A DNA stretch of 32,563 nt from Caryophanales bacterium UBA5026 (GCA_002416285.1 DICM01000029.1:1-32563); one strand, 5' to 3'; counted from the first letter of the stretch, positions 22,917 through 31,763 are shown. Notes: generated by a model from the sequence alone, not told the origin. Numbers and translations are program-made.

Positions 22917-24181
22917 TGGATACAGAAAAGTATTTAACCATTTCTTCTTTAACACGTTATTTAAAGTTTAAATTTGATACAGATGAACATTTAAAAAATG
23001 TATTTTTAAAAGGAGAAATTTCAAACTTTAAAGCACACACAACAGGACACTTTTATTTTTCATTAAAAGATGAGACAAGTAAGATTAATGCGATTATGTT
23101 TCGAACAAGTGCTTCTAAATTAAACTTTACTCCAACAGATGGTATGAAAGTATTAGTAACAGGTAGAATAACAGTCTACGAGGCTACTGGTGGATATCAA
23201 ATCTATGTTGAGGATATGATGGAAGATGGAGTAGGGAATCTCTATATTGCATTTGAAAAATTAAAAGCAGAACTTGCCAAAGAAGGCTTATTTAAACCGG
23301 AACATAAAAAACCAATACCGAGAATTCCAGAGAAAATTGGAATTATCACAGCTCCCACTGGAGCCGCTATTCGGGATATTTTATCAACGATTAAAAGACG
23401 TTTCCCACTTTGTGAAACAATTCTATTTCCAAGTTTAGTACAAGGCGAAAATGCTGCCGCTGATATTGTCAAGAATATAAAGAGAGCAGAAAACTATAAT
23501 TTGGATGTTTTGATTGTCGGTCGTGGTGGTGGTTCCATTGAAGATATGTGGCCATTTAATGAGGAAATTGTGGCACGTGCAATTTTTGAGTGTACAATTC
23601 CTATCATTAGTGCAGTTGGACATGAAGTCGATTATACCATTGCTGATTTTGTAGCAGATCTAAGAGCACCAACACCAACCGGCGCAGCCGAACTAGCTGT
23701 CCCATCGACAGTTGATTTAGTGAAACACTTTGATCAATTGCAAATCCGTTTGAATGAAGCAGTTAATAAAAAAGTAAAATATTTAAAATTATATTTAGAC
23801 AGTGTTAAAAATTCATTTGTAATCAAAAATCCAATGATTATGTATGAAAATAAAAAACAACAGATTGATTTAATGAAGGAAGCAAGTACAAGAACAATTT
23901 TGAAAAAATTAGATCAAACTAAATATCAAGTTGACAAATTAAAAACACATTATATTTTAAAAAATCCAGAAGTACTTTATAAAGAAAAAAAAGTGAAACT
24001 AGGGACACTGATTGAAAAACTGGAATTAGTTAGTCCGATGAATGTATTAAAAAGAGGTTACTCACTTGTTTATCAAGAAGAAAAAGTAATTGAAAGTAAA
24101 GGACAAATAAAAGTAGGAGATACTTTAAAAGTTCGTTTTCATGATGGTACAGTTGATACCAATGTAACAAAAGTGAATTAG
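22916..24181 (+). CDS. xseA: Exodeoxyribonuclease VII large subunit
   Basis: A 421-residue XseA, the large subunit of exonuclease VII, which degrades single-stranded DNA. The N-terminal OB-fold (about 1-105; FLKGEISNFKAHTTGHFYFSLKDE) binds DNA. The catalytic region contains IGIITAPTGAAIRDILSTIKRRFP, DVLIVGRGGGSIEDMWPFNEEIVARAI, and 'ISAVGHEVDYTIADFVADLRAPTPTGAAEL', all standard. The coiled-coil C-terminus (about 260-380) binds several XseB copies. The ATG overlaps the nusB stop and xseB follows nine bases later. Confidence 0.97.
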   Translation: MDTEKYLTISSLTRYLKFKFDTDEHLKNVFLKGEISNFKAHTTGHFYFSLKDETSKINAIMFRTSASKLNFTPTDGMKVLVTGRITVYEATGGYQIYVEDMMEDGVGNLYIAFEKLKAELAKEGLFKPEHKKPIPRIPEKIGIITAPTGAAIRDILSTIKRRFPLCETILFPSLVQGENAAADIVKNIKRAENYNLDVLIVGRGGGSIEDMWPFNEEIVARAIFECTIPIISAVGHEVDYTIADFVADLRAPTPTGAAELAVPSTVDLVKHFDQLQIRLNEAVNKKVKYLKLYLDSVKNSFVIKNPMIMYENKKQQIDLMKEASTRTILKKLDQTKYQVDKLKTHYILKNPEVLYKEKKVKLGTLIEKLELVSPMNVLKRGYSLVYQEEKVIESKGQIKVGDTLKVRFHDGTVDTNVTKVN

Positions 24182-24190
24182 GAGGAAGCT

Positions 24191-24406
24191 ATGGCAAAAA
24201 AATTTGAAGAAAAAGTAAAAGATTTAGAAACTTTAATCAACGAACTAGAAAATGGTACAGTTGATCTTGAAGATTCAATTAAAAAATATACAGAAGCTAT
24301 GAAGCTTGTCAAAGAATGTGATGAGCAATTAAAGACAATTGAAGAGCAAGTTTCTAAAATTGTTTTGGAAAATGGCAATTTAGAAGATTTTAGCATAGAG
24401 GAATAG
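24191..24406 (+). CDS. xseB: Exodeoxyribonuclease VII small subunit
   Basis: A 71-residue XseB. The typical motif 'FEEKVKDLETLINELENGTVDLEDSIKKYTEAMKLVKECDEQLKTIEEQV' is present: two helices forming the hairpin that coats the XseA coiled coil. GGAGG lies upstream of ATG 24191. It is the last gene of nusB-xseA-xseB; ispA, often next in Bacillota, is absent. Confidence 0.96.
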   Translation: MAKKFEEKVKDLETLINELENGTVDLEDSIKKYTEAMKLVKECDEQLKTIEEQVSKIVLENGNLEDFSIEE

Positions 24407-24431
24407 GATGATTTTAAAATCATCTTTTTTT
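24407..24431 (+). terminator. Terminator of nusB-xseAB
   Basis: GATGATTT/AAATCATC palindrome (24407-24424) followed by seven T residues, directly after the xseB stop. Confidence 0.88.
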
Positions 24432-24478
24432 ATTTAATAATATATGATTACATTAAAAATAAGGACTTTGAAAATGAT

Positions 24479-24497
24479 AGCCAATTTGGCTTTTTTT
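24479..24497 (+). terminator. Second, weaker terminator-like hairpin
   Basis: AGCCAA/TTGGCT around a single central T, followed by a T run. It may act as a back-up to the terminator at 24407. Confidence 0.5.
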
Positions 24498-24576
24498 GTA
24501 TTGAAATTTTTCTTATAATTTTTTTATCACTTTCCATAATAATAATGTAGTCTGCAGGATAAGGAGATGTGGGATT

Positions 24577-25578
24577 GTGGTTTTAAAAAAATTTAAAAAA
24601 TTTCGAAAAGCTAAATTCTTACTTCTTTTATCATTATTTATTATGCCATTTCCAGCTCTTGCTTATTCCGATTATTTGATTCCTGGTGGGGAAAATATTG
24701 GTATTCAAATTCAATCAAAGGGAATTATTATAGTTGGAACCTACGAAGTAAATGGCACGAACAATGCTGATGCTTCTGGTTTAAAAGCGGGTGACCGAAT
24801 TTTTAAAATCAATGGTAAATCTGTCGCTACTATCGATGAGATGGCATCTACGATTAGTACATTAGAAAATACGACAATCGAAGTATCTTACATGCGAGAT
24901 GGGAAACAAAAGACTACCTCCTTAACCATTTTCAAAGATGAAAATGGGGTCTACAAAACTGGTCTTTATGTGAAAGACTCAATCACAGGTATTGGTACAT
25001 TAAGTTTCATCGATCCTGAAACTAAGATTTTTGGTGCCCTAGGACACGAGATTTTAGAACGTTCAACTGGTCAAATGCTAGAAGTAAAAGATGGTCAGAT
25101 ATTTGATACAAACGTTACCACAATTGACCGCAGCGAGCGAGGAACTCCAGGTAGTAAAAATGCAGAATTGGAATATGACGACGTCAAAGGCAACATAAAG
25201 GAAAATACCAAAAGTGGCATTTTCGGAACGTATACTGATGAACTTCCTGATAAAAAAACATACAAAGTAGCAAAACCGTCCGAAGTAAAGACGGGAGAAG
25301 CAAAAATACTAACTGTTATAAAAAACAAGGAAGTAAAAGAATATACCATCAATATTCTAAAGGTTACGGAAAATGACCCTGAAAACAAAAATATTTTATT
25401 TGAAATCACTGACGAAGGGCTTATAAATACCACTGGTGGTGTCGTACAGGGTATGAGTGGTTCTAGTATAATTCAAGGAGATTATATCGTTGGTGCAGTT
25501 ACTCATGTTGTTATTGATAATCCTAAGCGAGGTTTTGGTATTTTGATTACAAAAATGTTAGAAGAAGCGGAAAACTAA
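24577..25578 (+). CDS. spoIVB: SpoIVB-family serine peptidase (S55) with PDZ domain
   Basis: A 333-residue protein starting at GTG 24577 (AAGGAG ten bases upstream). The N-terminal signal/anchor (about 12-30, AKFLLLLSLFIMPFPALA) is followed by a PDZ domain (about 38-118; ADASGLKAGDRIFKINGKSV) and the S55 peptidase domain. The expected catalytic residues are present: H157 in GALGHEI and the serine in GMSGSS (S294/S296). In spore formers SpoIVB is secreted by the forespore and cleaves SpoIVFA to activate pro-sigma-K processing. It is shorter than the Bacillus protein (about 425). In Bacillota it commonly lies downstream of recN, which is missing here. Whether this organism sporulates cannot be told from one gene. 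Confidence 0.9.
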   Translation: MVLKKFKKFRKAKFLLLLSLFIMPFPALAYSDYLIPGGENIGIQIQSKGIIIVGTYEVNGTNNADASGLKAGDRIFKINGKSVATIDEMASTISTLENTTIEVSYMRDGKQKTTSLTIFKDENGVYKTGLYVKDSITGIGTLSFIDPETKIFGALGHEILERSTGQMLEVKDGQIFDTNVTTIDRSERGTPGSKNAELEYDDVKGNIKENTKSGIFGTYTDELPDKKTYKVAKPSEVKTGEAKILTVIKNKEVKEYTINILKVTENDPENKNILFEITDEGLINTTGGVVQGMSGSSIIQGDYIVGAVTHVVIDNPKRGFGILITKMLEEAEN

Positions 25579-25600
25579 GAGACTCTGTCTCTTTTTTTTC
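25578..25600 (+). terminator. Terminator of spoIVB
   Basis: AGAGAC-TCT-GTCTCT followed by eight T residues. Confidence 0.85.
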
Positions 25601-25632
25601 TTAATAAAAAAATGTTGATTTTACTCAACACT

Positions 25633-26127
25633 TTAAGTTGCTTGAAGGTAATCGAGAGTTACACTGAAGTTTACACTCTCAGGATTTGGATTTGTCGATG
25701 CTGCATTCCAAGTTACTACAATAGAACCTGATGTTGTTTCACCCACATCTAGTGTTGTTCCTTTTATATTGGTTAATCCATTAATCTTAATGTTTAAATC
25801 TTGATTACTATTCTCATTAATTATTAAATCACTAACAGTAGCTTTTAGAGAGCCGGTATTTTTTATAGTAAAGTTAATTGTTACAGAATCACCTGGATAG
25901 GAGAGATTCGCTTCGATATTTATAGAAGTTTTCGCACTATCAAGAGTAGCAGTTGCTTTTGCTTCGTCAGTTACTCTATAATCGCTAAATTCAATTTTAA
26001 AGTCTCCAGCACCTCCGGCTGTACCGGTAATATTTAAATTCGTTGCTAGTAAGGCATAAACTCCCGTTACAGCAACAGTAAATACTAATAAACCAACGAC
26101 AAGCAATCTATTCCTTTTATCTCGCAT
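25633..26127 (-). CDS. TasA/CalY-like secreted protein with SipW-type signal
   Basis: A 164-residue exported protein. The N-terminus MRDKRNRLLVVGLLVFTVAVTGVYALLATNLNITGTAGG is a SipW-dependent-type signal: basic start, hydrophobic core, and an unusually long VYALLAT..L cleavage area. The mature part is beta-rich and Thr/Asn/Ser-rich (GDSVTINFTIKNTGSLKATVSDLII, TTLDVGETTSGSIVVTWNA), like TasA/camelysin-type fibre or matrix proteins. Its strong ribosome site (AAAGGAGGTG) suggests high expression. It is divergent from the SipW-type operon across a 148-bp gap and is probably a substrate of that peptidase. A direct biofilm-fibre role is inferred, not shown. Confidence 0.75.
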   Translation of the reverse strand: MRDKRNRLLVVGLLVFTVAVTGVYALLATNLNITGTAGGAGDFKIEFSDYRVTDEAKATATLDSAKTSINIEANLSYPGDSVTINFTIKNTGSLKATVSDLIINENSNQDLNIKINGLTNIKGTTLDVGETTSGSIVVTWNAASTNPNPESVNFSVTLDYLQAT

Positions 26128-26275
26128 ATAACACCTCCTTTAGAATAAAAGCTTACAATATTAGTATGCCTATAAAAAATTGGAATAATCGGATATTTCT
26201 CTAAAACCAAAAATTGTTAAAAGCATAAATCGATATGATTCGGTTATACTATACTTAGACTAGGTATGTGAAAAT

Positions 26276-27079
26276 ATGAGAAGAAGAAAGAGTAAATTAA
26301 AATTTATTTTAATTGGTATTCTATTATGTACTGCAGTAGGAGTAAGTTACGCGTATTTATCTACATCGTTAAAGATTCATGGATCCGCATCGGGACATAT
26401 GAGTAGTGGTGGTTATATTGTTGATGAATCTGGGAATCCTGATTTAAGTATTACGGATTTATCAATTAATAAATGGCAATCAGGAAATGTCTATAATTAT
26501 CAATATCATTTCTCTTTAAATAATAAAAGTGCAACCGAGTATGATAACTTTAAAATTATTTTAACCTATAATTATGAAGTTAGTAATGTTAATATTTGGA
26601 ATTATAGCTATTCTTTGGATGGCAAAAAAATTACTATCGTTAATAATACCATTCATTTAAAAGCTAATTCACTAGCAGATATTAATTTTATTTTAGGAAC
26701 CTCAGCTTCCAATTTTGAACTGGTTAAAATCAAACTAGAAGCAACTACAAGTACTACTGAAATTGATCCAAAGAATTTTCTTGTCAAATTTACACCAACT
26801 AATTCTTGGGGAAACTATGTTTATCAATATAATGTTGAGGTCACCAATAAAACAGGAACAGTAATCACTTATTGGCAAATAACACTTCCTTTAAATGATC
26901 AAGCAACTTATGAAAATGGTTGGAATGGAATCTTTTCTAGTGATGGGAAAAATTTAATTATTAAGAATGCTGATTACAACGGAAGATTAGAAAATAATGC
27001 ATCTACGACTTTTGGTCTGCAATTGAAAACAGCCACTAAAGATTTTATACCTACAGAATATAAAGTTTTGGTAAGGTGA
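26276..27079 (+). CDS. Secreted protein with carbohydrate-binding-like (CBM2-type) domains
   Basis: A 267-residue exported protein. The signal resembles the SipW-dependent kind (KLKFILIGILLCTAVGVSYAYLSTSLKIHGSAS). Two similar beta-sandwich domains follow, about 50-150 and 155-267. The second has the CBM2 layout: YQYNVEVTNKTGTVITYWQITLP, then a central Trp in ENGWNGIF, then NADYNGRLENNASTTFGLQL. The first has the same pattern in weaker form (YQYHFSLNNKSATEYDNFKIIL). CBM2 domains bind cellulose or chitin; binding here is inference. It is the first gene of a compact operon, four bases before the signal peptidase gene, and probably a substrate of it. Confidence 0.72.
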   Translation: MRRRKSKLKFILIGILLCTAVGVSYAYLSTSLKIHGSASGHMSSGGYIVDESGNPDLSITDLSINKWQSGNVYNYQYHFSLNNKSATEYDNFKIILTYNYEVSNVNIWNYSYSLDGKKITIVNNTIHLKANSLADINFILGTSASNFELVKIKLEATTSTTEIDPKNFLVKFTPTNSWGNYVYQYNVEVTNKTGTVITYWQITLPLNDQATYENGWNGIFSSDGKNLIIKNADYNGRLENNASTTFGLQLKTATKDFIPTEYKVLVR

Positions 27080-27083
27080 TAAC

Positions 27084-28241
27084 ATGAAATTTTCTTGTAA
27101 AGTTTATTTCTTTTTTCTAAGTATTTACATTATTTCTTCTTCTTTTTTAAATATTTTTCATAAGGATCTAATCGCATATATTTTAAATCCTGTTATTTGG
27201 ATTCTCCTTGCTTTAATTGGATATTTTGTTTTTTATCGTAATAATAAAAATTATTATCCATACCGAAAAGAAATTTTATATGATGTTATCATTAGTACTA
27301 TTTTATATATTATCGTATTTTATTCTTTTGGGTTTAAGGTGGGATTCTCAAATAATGCTTATTCAAAAGAGATCAATGGAATTATTATCAATTTATTCAG
27401 TATTCTTATGATTGTTGGGATAAAAGAATATATTAGAAATCTTTTAATGAATGAAATAACTCTCCATAAACTATTTTATCAATTAATTATTCTATTTCTT
27501 TTTTTTCTTTCAGATTTAAATGTTTCTTTAATAATAGAAACAGCAAAAGACATAAACAATTTATTTGATGTTGTTCTACAATTTATTATTCCAATTTTAT
27601 CTTTAAATATTTTTGCTAATTATTTATGCATTAAAAGTGGCTTTCTCTCATCCTTTATTTTCCGAGTTGGAATTATTGGAGTTTCTTTAATTATTCCAAT
27701 TGTTCCAAAATATGATTTTATTATTCCAACTCTTTTTGATGTTTTAATTCCATTATTTACTTATTTAGTAATTCGATATCACATTAGTAAAAAAACAAAA
27801 TATAAAATTGAGGAACCTGTCAAACCTAGTAAATGGATTCCTATATTTCTAATCGTTCTATGTCTGTTGATGTTTTCTTTAGGTGCGTTTTCAATAAAAC
27901 CAATTGTAATTTTAACAGGAAGTATGAAGCCTGGAATTAATGAAGGAGATTTATTAATTATCGATAAGTGTGAGATAAAAGATGTAAAAGTAGGTGATAT
28001 TATTGAATACTCTATGGATCGCTATACCGTTGTTCATAGGGTAATTAGAATATTAAATGGTAAAAATGGGATAGAACTAATTATGAAAGGAGATAATAAT
28101 TTACAAGAAGATAAGAAATCAGTTACAGAAGATACTTTAGTTGGCTGTTTTCGGTACCATATTCCATATTTAGGGTATCCCGCATATCTTGTACATCAAA
28201 TTTTACATAATCAAACTGTCGATGTTGAAACTGGACGCTAG
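27084..28241 (+). CDS. SipW/SEC11-type signal peptidase with extra membrane domain
   Basis: A 385-residue protein. The first about 245 residues hold about eight hydrophobic spans of no recognised family. A further span (about 250-272) leads into a compact signal peptidase domain of the ER/SipW type: TGSMKPGINEGDLLIID with catalytic S280, YTVVHRV with H318 (His in place of the Lys of bacterial type I peptidases), and MKGDNN with D337. This Ser-His-Asp set is typical of SEC11/SipW. SipW processes TasA and TapA in Bacillus. SipW is only about 190 residues, so the polytopic N-terminus is unusual. The neighbouring genes are likely substrates. Confidence 0.88.
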   Translation: MKFSCKVYFFFLSIYIISSSFLNIFHKDLIAYILNPVIWILLALIGYFVFYRNNKNYYPYRKEILYDVIISTILYIIVFYSFGFKVGFSNNAYSKEINGIIINLFSILMIVGIKEYIRNLLMNEITLHKLFYQLIILFLFFLSDLNVSLIIETAKDINNLFDVVLQFIIPILSLNIFANYLCIKSGFLSSFIFRVGIIGVSLIIPIVPKYDFIIPTLFDVLIPLFTYLVIRYHISKKTKYKIEEPVKPSKWIPIFLIVLCLLMFSLGAFSIKPIVILTGSMKPGINEGDLLIIDKCEIKDVKVGDIIEYSMDRYTVVHRVIRILNGKNGIELIMKGDNNLQEDKKSVTEDTLVGCFRYHIPYLGYPAYLVHQILHNQTVDVETGR

Positions 28242-28251
28242 GTGGTGATTT

Positions 28252-29334
28252 ATGAACCAAAAGGATAAAATAAAAATAATTGGAATTATTTTCGTCGCTA
28301 GTGTTATTAGTGTTACGTGTCTTTTTAAGATTGTAACGACACTTAAAAACCTAAACGGTGATCCTAAAAATATTGCTTATGTTGGGACATCAAAGGATAG
28401 TTTAGAATACAGTGTTTATATTAAAGAGAATCCTTTTATTGAAAGTCCTGTTTTATCCTCTAGTTATTCCTATGTAACAGCACTGGTTGATCATGTTAAA
28501 TTAAATTTTCAGTATGACTATAGTTTTGATCGCAATGTCGATTTAACTTATAATTATGTTGTGAAAGCTAATATTGTTGGACTTTCCAATAATAGTGAGA
28601 CCGTAGTTACAACGAACCCTGTTTGGAATAAAGAATATATCTTAGTTCCGAGGAGTGAAGACAAAAAAGCAAACGGAGAAATAAAACAAGTACAAGAAGT
28701 AGATATTGATCTTACTGGTTATAATGATTTAGTAAGTAGTTTTATGACGGATTATGGAATACAGTTAGGAACTACATTAGAGGTAAAGTTGATGATCCAT
28801 TTTAAAGGGACAATCAATAATAAACCAGTAGAAAATGAACATTTTTTGACAGCTTCGATTCCTCTTGGGGTAAAAGTATTTGATATTACTACTTCTAAAA
28901 ATTTTACAGAAGAAGAAAAGGTATACCTAAACTCAGCTCCTAAAAAAGAAGATAGTTATGTAAAAATTATTGTTTCAATTGTCGTTGGAGGAAGCACAAT
29001 TTTTCTTGCAATTTATCTTATTCGAAAAATAGTGGAGCAATATTGTAGCGAATATATTTTAACTCGAAATAAAATTTTAAAAGACTATGATGAACGATTA
29101 GTAGAAGTAATGAATTTTGTGAAATATGAAACTTGGGAAACGGTTGATGTTACATCTTTTGAAGAGTTGATCAATTTATCCAATGAGGCATTTGAACCAA
29201 TTTTCTTTTGGGAGAGAAAACAGAATCATCAAAGAGAAGCTTGGTTTTGTATTTTAAGAGAAAAGGTATTATACCGATATCTGCTAAAACAACATAGTAG
29301 TGAGACAAATAAAACTACTTCCAATCCAAATTAA
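28252..29334 (+). CDS. DUF5305 membrane-anchored extracellular protein
   Basis: A 360-residue protein with spans at about 9-29 and 238-260. Between them lies an extracytoplasmic DUF5305-type beta-rich domain (SLEYSVYIKENPF, then VKLNFQYDYSFDRNVDLTYNYVVKANIVG, then YGIQLGTTLEVKLMIHF). The C-terminal part after the second span (about 265-360) is cytoplasmic and helical, with several Trp and Glu residues. DUF5305 proteins are known to occur beside SipW-type peptidases in Bacillota and archaea; their activity is undefined. Ten bases separate it from the peptidase gene, and GGTGGTGATTT precedes ATG 28252. Confidence 0.82.
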   Translation: MNQKDKIKIIGIIFVASVISVTCLFKIVTTLKNLNGDPKNIAYVGTSKDSLEYSVYIKENPFIESPVLSSSYSYVTALVDHVKLNFQYDYSFDRNVDLTYNYVVKANIVGLSNNSETVVTTNPVWNKEYILVPRSEDKKANGEIKQVQEVDIDLTGYNDLVSSFMTDYGIQLGTTLEVKLMIHFKGTINNKPVENEHFLTASIPLGVKVFDITTSKNFTEEEKVYLNSAPKKEDSYVKIIVSIVVGGSTIFLAIYLIRKIVEQYCSEYILTRNKILKDYDERLVEVMNFVKYETWETVDVTSFEELINLSNEAFEPIFFWERKQNHQREAWFCILREKVLYRYLLKQHSSETNKTTSNPN

Positions 29335-29357
29335 AAATGAAAATAAGGTGAAAACAA

Positions 29358-29414
29358 TTGAACTATCATCGACTTTATGATATCCTTTTTATAAGAAAAG
29401 AGTGGGTAAAATGA
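29358..29414 (+). CDS. Possible 18-codon leader ORF before the LicD gene
   Basis: A TTG-started ORF (MNYHRLYDILFIRKEWVK) with AAGGTG upstream. Its stop TGA (29412-29414) overlaps the ATG at 29411 of the LicD gene, an ATGA junction typical of translational coupling. It is too short to recognise and could be chance; the LicD start itself has only a weak ribosome site, which favours coupling. Confidence 0.35.
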   Translation: MNYHRLYDILFIRKEWVK

Positions 29415-30298
29415 AGGAAAGTTGTATTTTGGAGAGGGAGGATTATCCGTTAAAGACGATGAAAGATGGAACAGTTGTAACTGTTCGCGAGTTACAACTG
29501 GAGATTTTAGAAATTATGGATGAGGTACACCGTGTGTGTGAAAAGAATAATATACCTTATGCCTTGATTGCCGGATCAGCACTTGGTATTTGTAATTATA
29601 AAGGTTTTATTCCATGGGATGATGATATGGATATTGCTGTACCAAGAGAACATTGGCTAGAGTTTATTGATGCTTTGAATCGTGATTTAGATAAAGAGAA
29701 GTACTATTTTCAATGTTATGAAAATGATAAAAAATTTAATGTTATTATGGGACCAACCATGAAAATTAGAAAAAAGGGAACTTATATTGAGGAAGTAAAC
29801 TATTTACTTCGTAATAAATGTGAATCTGGTGATGGCATCTTTGTCGATGCGATTATCTATGATAATATGTCGGAGAGTAAGTTTAAAGACGAATGGGCTA
29901 GGACTGTAATTAAAATTATTATGCCGTTTTACGTTTTATTAGATAACATCGGAATAAATCCGATGCCACTTAAAAAATTTATTCGTTGGTATGCGAAAAG
30001 ATATTCTGATAGAAACAAAGGAAGCAATTTGGTTTCTCAATTGATTTCTGTTCCTTGGGAAAAATTTCTAAAAGAACCTGTTTTTCCTAGAGCAGATGTA
30101 TATCCATTTAAACTTTATGATTTTGAAGGAAGAAGATTTTATTCTTATAACAATATTGAGAATGTAATGAGAAAATGGTATGGACCAAATTGTTTGAAAA
30201 AATGGGTCAATGATTATTATGAAGAAACGTTACCAGTTGAAAAAAGAAAACCGAAACATGTAAAAGATATTAATCTAAAAAGCGAAACCAAAGACTAG
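29411..30298 (+). CDS. licD: LicD-family phosphocholine/sugar-phosphate transferase
   Basis: A 295-residue protein of the LicD/FKRP nucleotidyltransferase-fold family. Its motif is IPYALIAGSALGICNYKGFIPWDDDMDIAVPREHW, with the metal-binding DDDMDI aspartates and the GS motif of the NTase fold. LicD proteins transfer phosphocholine (from CDP-choline) or related groups to teichoic acids and surface polysaccharides. I choose ATG 29411 over the upstream GTG 29402 because it is coupled to a short ORF; both keep the domain. It lies 76 bases after the DUF5305 gene, possibly in the same transcript, and ends in a terminator. No licABC genes are here, so phosphocholine is not certain. Confidence 0.87.
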   Translation: MKESCILEREDYPLKTMKDGTVVTVRELQLEILEIMDEVHRVCEKNNIPYALIAGSALGICNYKGFIPWDDDMDIAVPREHWLEFIDALNRDLDKEKYYFQCYENDKKFNVIMGPTMKIRKKGTYIEEVNYLLRNKCESGDGIFVDAIIYDNMSESKFKDEWARTVIKIIMPFYVLLDNIGINPMPLKKFIRWYAKRYSDRNKGSNLVSQLISVPWEKFLKEPVFPRADVYPFKLYDFEGRRFYSYNNIENVMRKWYGPNCLKKWVNDYYEETLPVEKRKPKHVKDINLKSETKD

Positions 30299-30322
30299 TT
30301 TTTTGGTTTTTTGCTTTTTTTT
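30277..30322 (+). terminator. Terminator after licD
   Basis: Inner stem AAACCAAA/TTTGGTTT (30285-30292 with 30302-30309) and outer AAAAAGC/GCTTTTT, then T residues. It includes the licD stop. Confidence 0.75.
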
Positions 30323-30349
30323 GTGGTATATTAATAAAGAGGTAATAAT

Positions 30350-31762
30350 ATGGAGTATGCTATAAAGTTAAAAAAACAATTTATTCATATGGCAATTTTA
30401 CTAGGAATTTTAATCCTGGGTCTTTTCGCATTAATCTATGTGATGTTAATTCCAAATTTAAAATTATACGGGAAATCAGATATTACTATTAATTTAGAAG
30501 AACCTTATCAGGAACCGGGTTATAAAGCAAATTGGCTATGGAAAGATATTACGGATAAAGTAAAAACAACTGGTTCTGTAGATTCCAAAAAAATAGGCGA
30601 CTACCATATTAATTATCAACTAAAGTACTTTGGTTTTACGGTAAATAAAAAGAGAAATATTTCTGTAGAGGATCTAGAAAATCCAGTTTTAACGTTGCAA
30701 GGAAATAATCCAGCTACAATTTGTCCAAATGCGAAATATGAAGAAGAGGGTGTAACTGCTCTTGATAGTGTAGATGGTGATTTAACAGAAAAGATTAAAA
30801 AGAGAGAATATTCGGATAAAATAATTTATAGTGTAGTGGATAAGAACGGAAATAGAGGAACCATCACTCGTGATCTAATTCGTGAAGATAAAGAGGCTCC
30901 AACTATTACTTTAAATAGTGGAGATACAATTGCCATCTATCAAGGTGAGACATTTGTAGACCCTGGATATGAAGTTGTTGATAACTGTGATAAAGAAGTA
31001 AAAGTTGAAGTAAGTGGTACCGTTGATGCGAATAATGTCGGAAGTTATCAAATCACTTATAAAAGTGTAGATCAAAAACAAAATGAAAGTATCATAACGA
31101 GAACGGTAGTAGTAAATCCTAAACCGAATAATGCTGGTAAAATGATCTATTTGACATTTGATGATGGACCAAGTAGCAGTATTACACCAGGAATTCTTCA
31201 AATTTTAAAAGAAGAGAATGTTAAAGCAACTTTCTTTGTTATTAATCATGGTGATAATTTAAATTATTTAATAAAGCAAGAAGATATGGATGGACACACT
31301 GTTGCGCTTCATAGTGCCAGTCATAATTATCATTCTTTATATCAGTCAGTCGATAGTTTTTTCTATGATTTTTCCTTAATTCAAAATAAAGTTTATCAAA
31401 TAACTGGTAAGAAAAGTACAATCATTCGTTTTCCTGGTGGAAGTTCAAATACAGTAAGCAAATTTAATCCTGGGATTATGACGGTTCTTACCAAAGAAGT
31501 AACAAAACGTGGATTTACTTACTTTGATTGGAATGTCAGTAGTGAAGATGCTGGTGGAGCAAGGAATGCAAGTGATGTTTACCGAAATGTTATGACTAAT
31601 TTAGGTAGTAAGACAAATATTGTGTTAATGCATGATTTTGAAGGTAATTATAAGACTCTAAATGCTCTTCGCGATATTATTAGAGAGGGTAAACGGTTAG
31701 GCTATACCTTTGCTCCAATTACCACTTCAACACCTCCAATTCATCATCATGTGAATAATTAA
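30350..31762 (+). CDS. Polysaccharide deacetylase with three Ig-like domains
   Basis: A 470-residue membrane-anchored surface enzyme. The N-terminus has one span (about 14-35). Three DUF5011-like Ig-type repeats follow, about 38-105, 110-180 and 182-258 ('PGYKANWLWKDITDKV', 'EEEGVTALDSVDGDLTEK', 'DPGYEVVDNCDKEVKVEV' with 'GSYQITYKSVDQ'). The NodB/CE4 catalytic domain spans about 264-460: TFDDGPS (D271 base, D272 metal), H321-S-A-S-H325 (metal histidines), R360-FPGG, DWNVSSEDA and LMHD. All CE4 residues are intact. CE4 enzymes of this kind deacetylate peptidoglycan or surface polysaccharides, often giving lysozyme resistance. An extended -10 TGGTATATT (near 30325-30333) is its likely promoter. 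It ends with an HHHVNN tail. Confidence 0.93.
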   Translation: MEYAIKLKKQFIHMAILLGILILGLFALIYVMLIPNLKLYGKSDITINLEEPYQEPGYKANWLWKDITDKVKTTGSVDSKKIGDYHINYQLKYFGFTVNKKRNISVEDLENPVLTLQGNNPATICPNAKYEEEGVTALDSVDGDLTEKIKKREYSDKIIYSVVDKNGNRGTITRDLIREDKEAPTITLNSGDTIAIYQGETFVDPGYEVVDNCDKEVKVEVSGTVDANNVGSYQITYKSVDQKQNESIITRTVVVNPKPNNAGKMIYLTFDDGPSSSITPGILQILKEENVKATFFVINHGDNLNYLIKQEDMDGHTVALHSASHNYHSLYQSVDSFFYDFSLIQNKVYQITGKKSTIIRFPGGSSNTVSKFNPGIMTVLTKEVTKRGFTYFDWNVSSEDAGGARNASDVYRNVMTNLGSKTNIVLMHDFEGNYKTLNALRDIIREGKRLGYTFAPITTSTPPIHHHVNN

Positions 31763-31763
31763 A

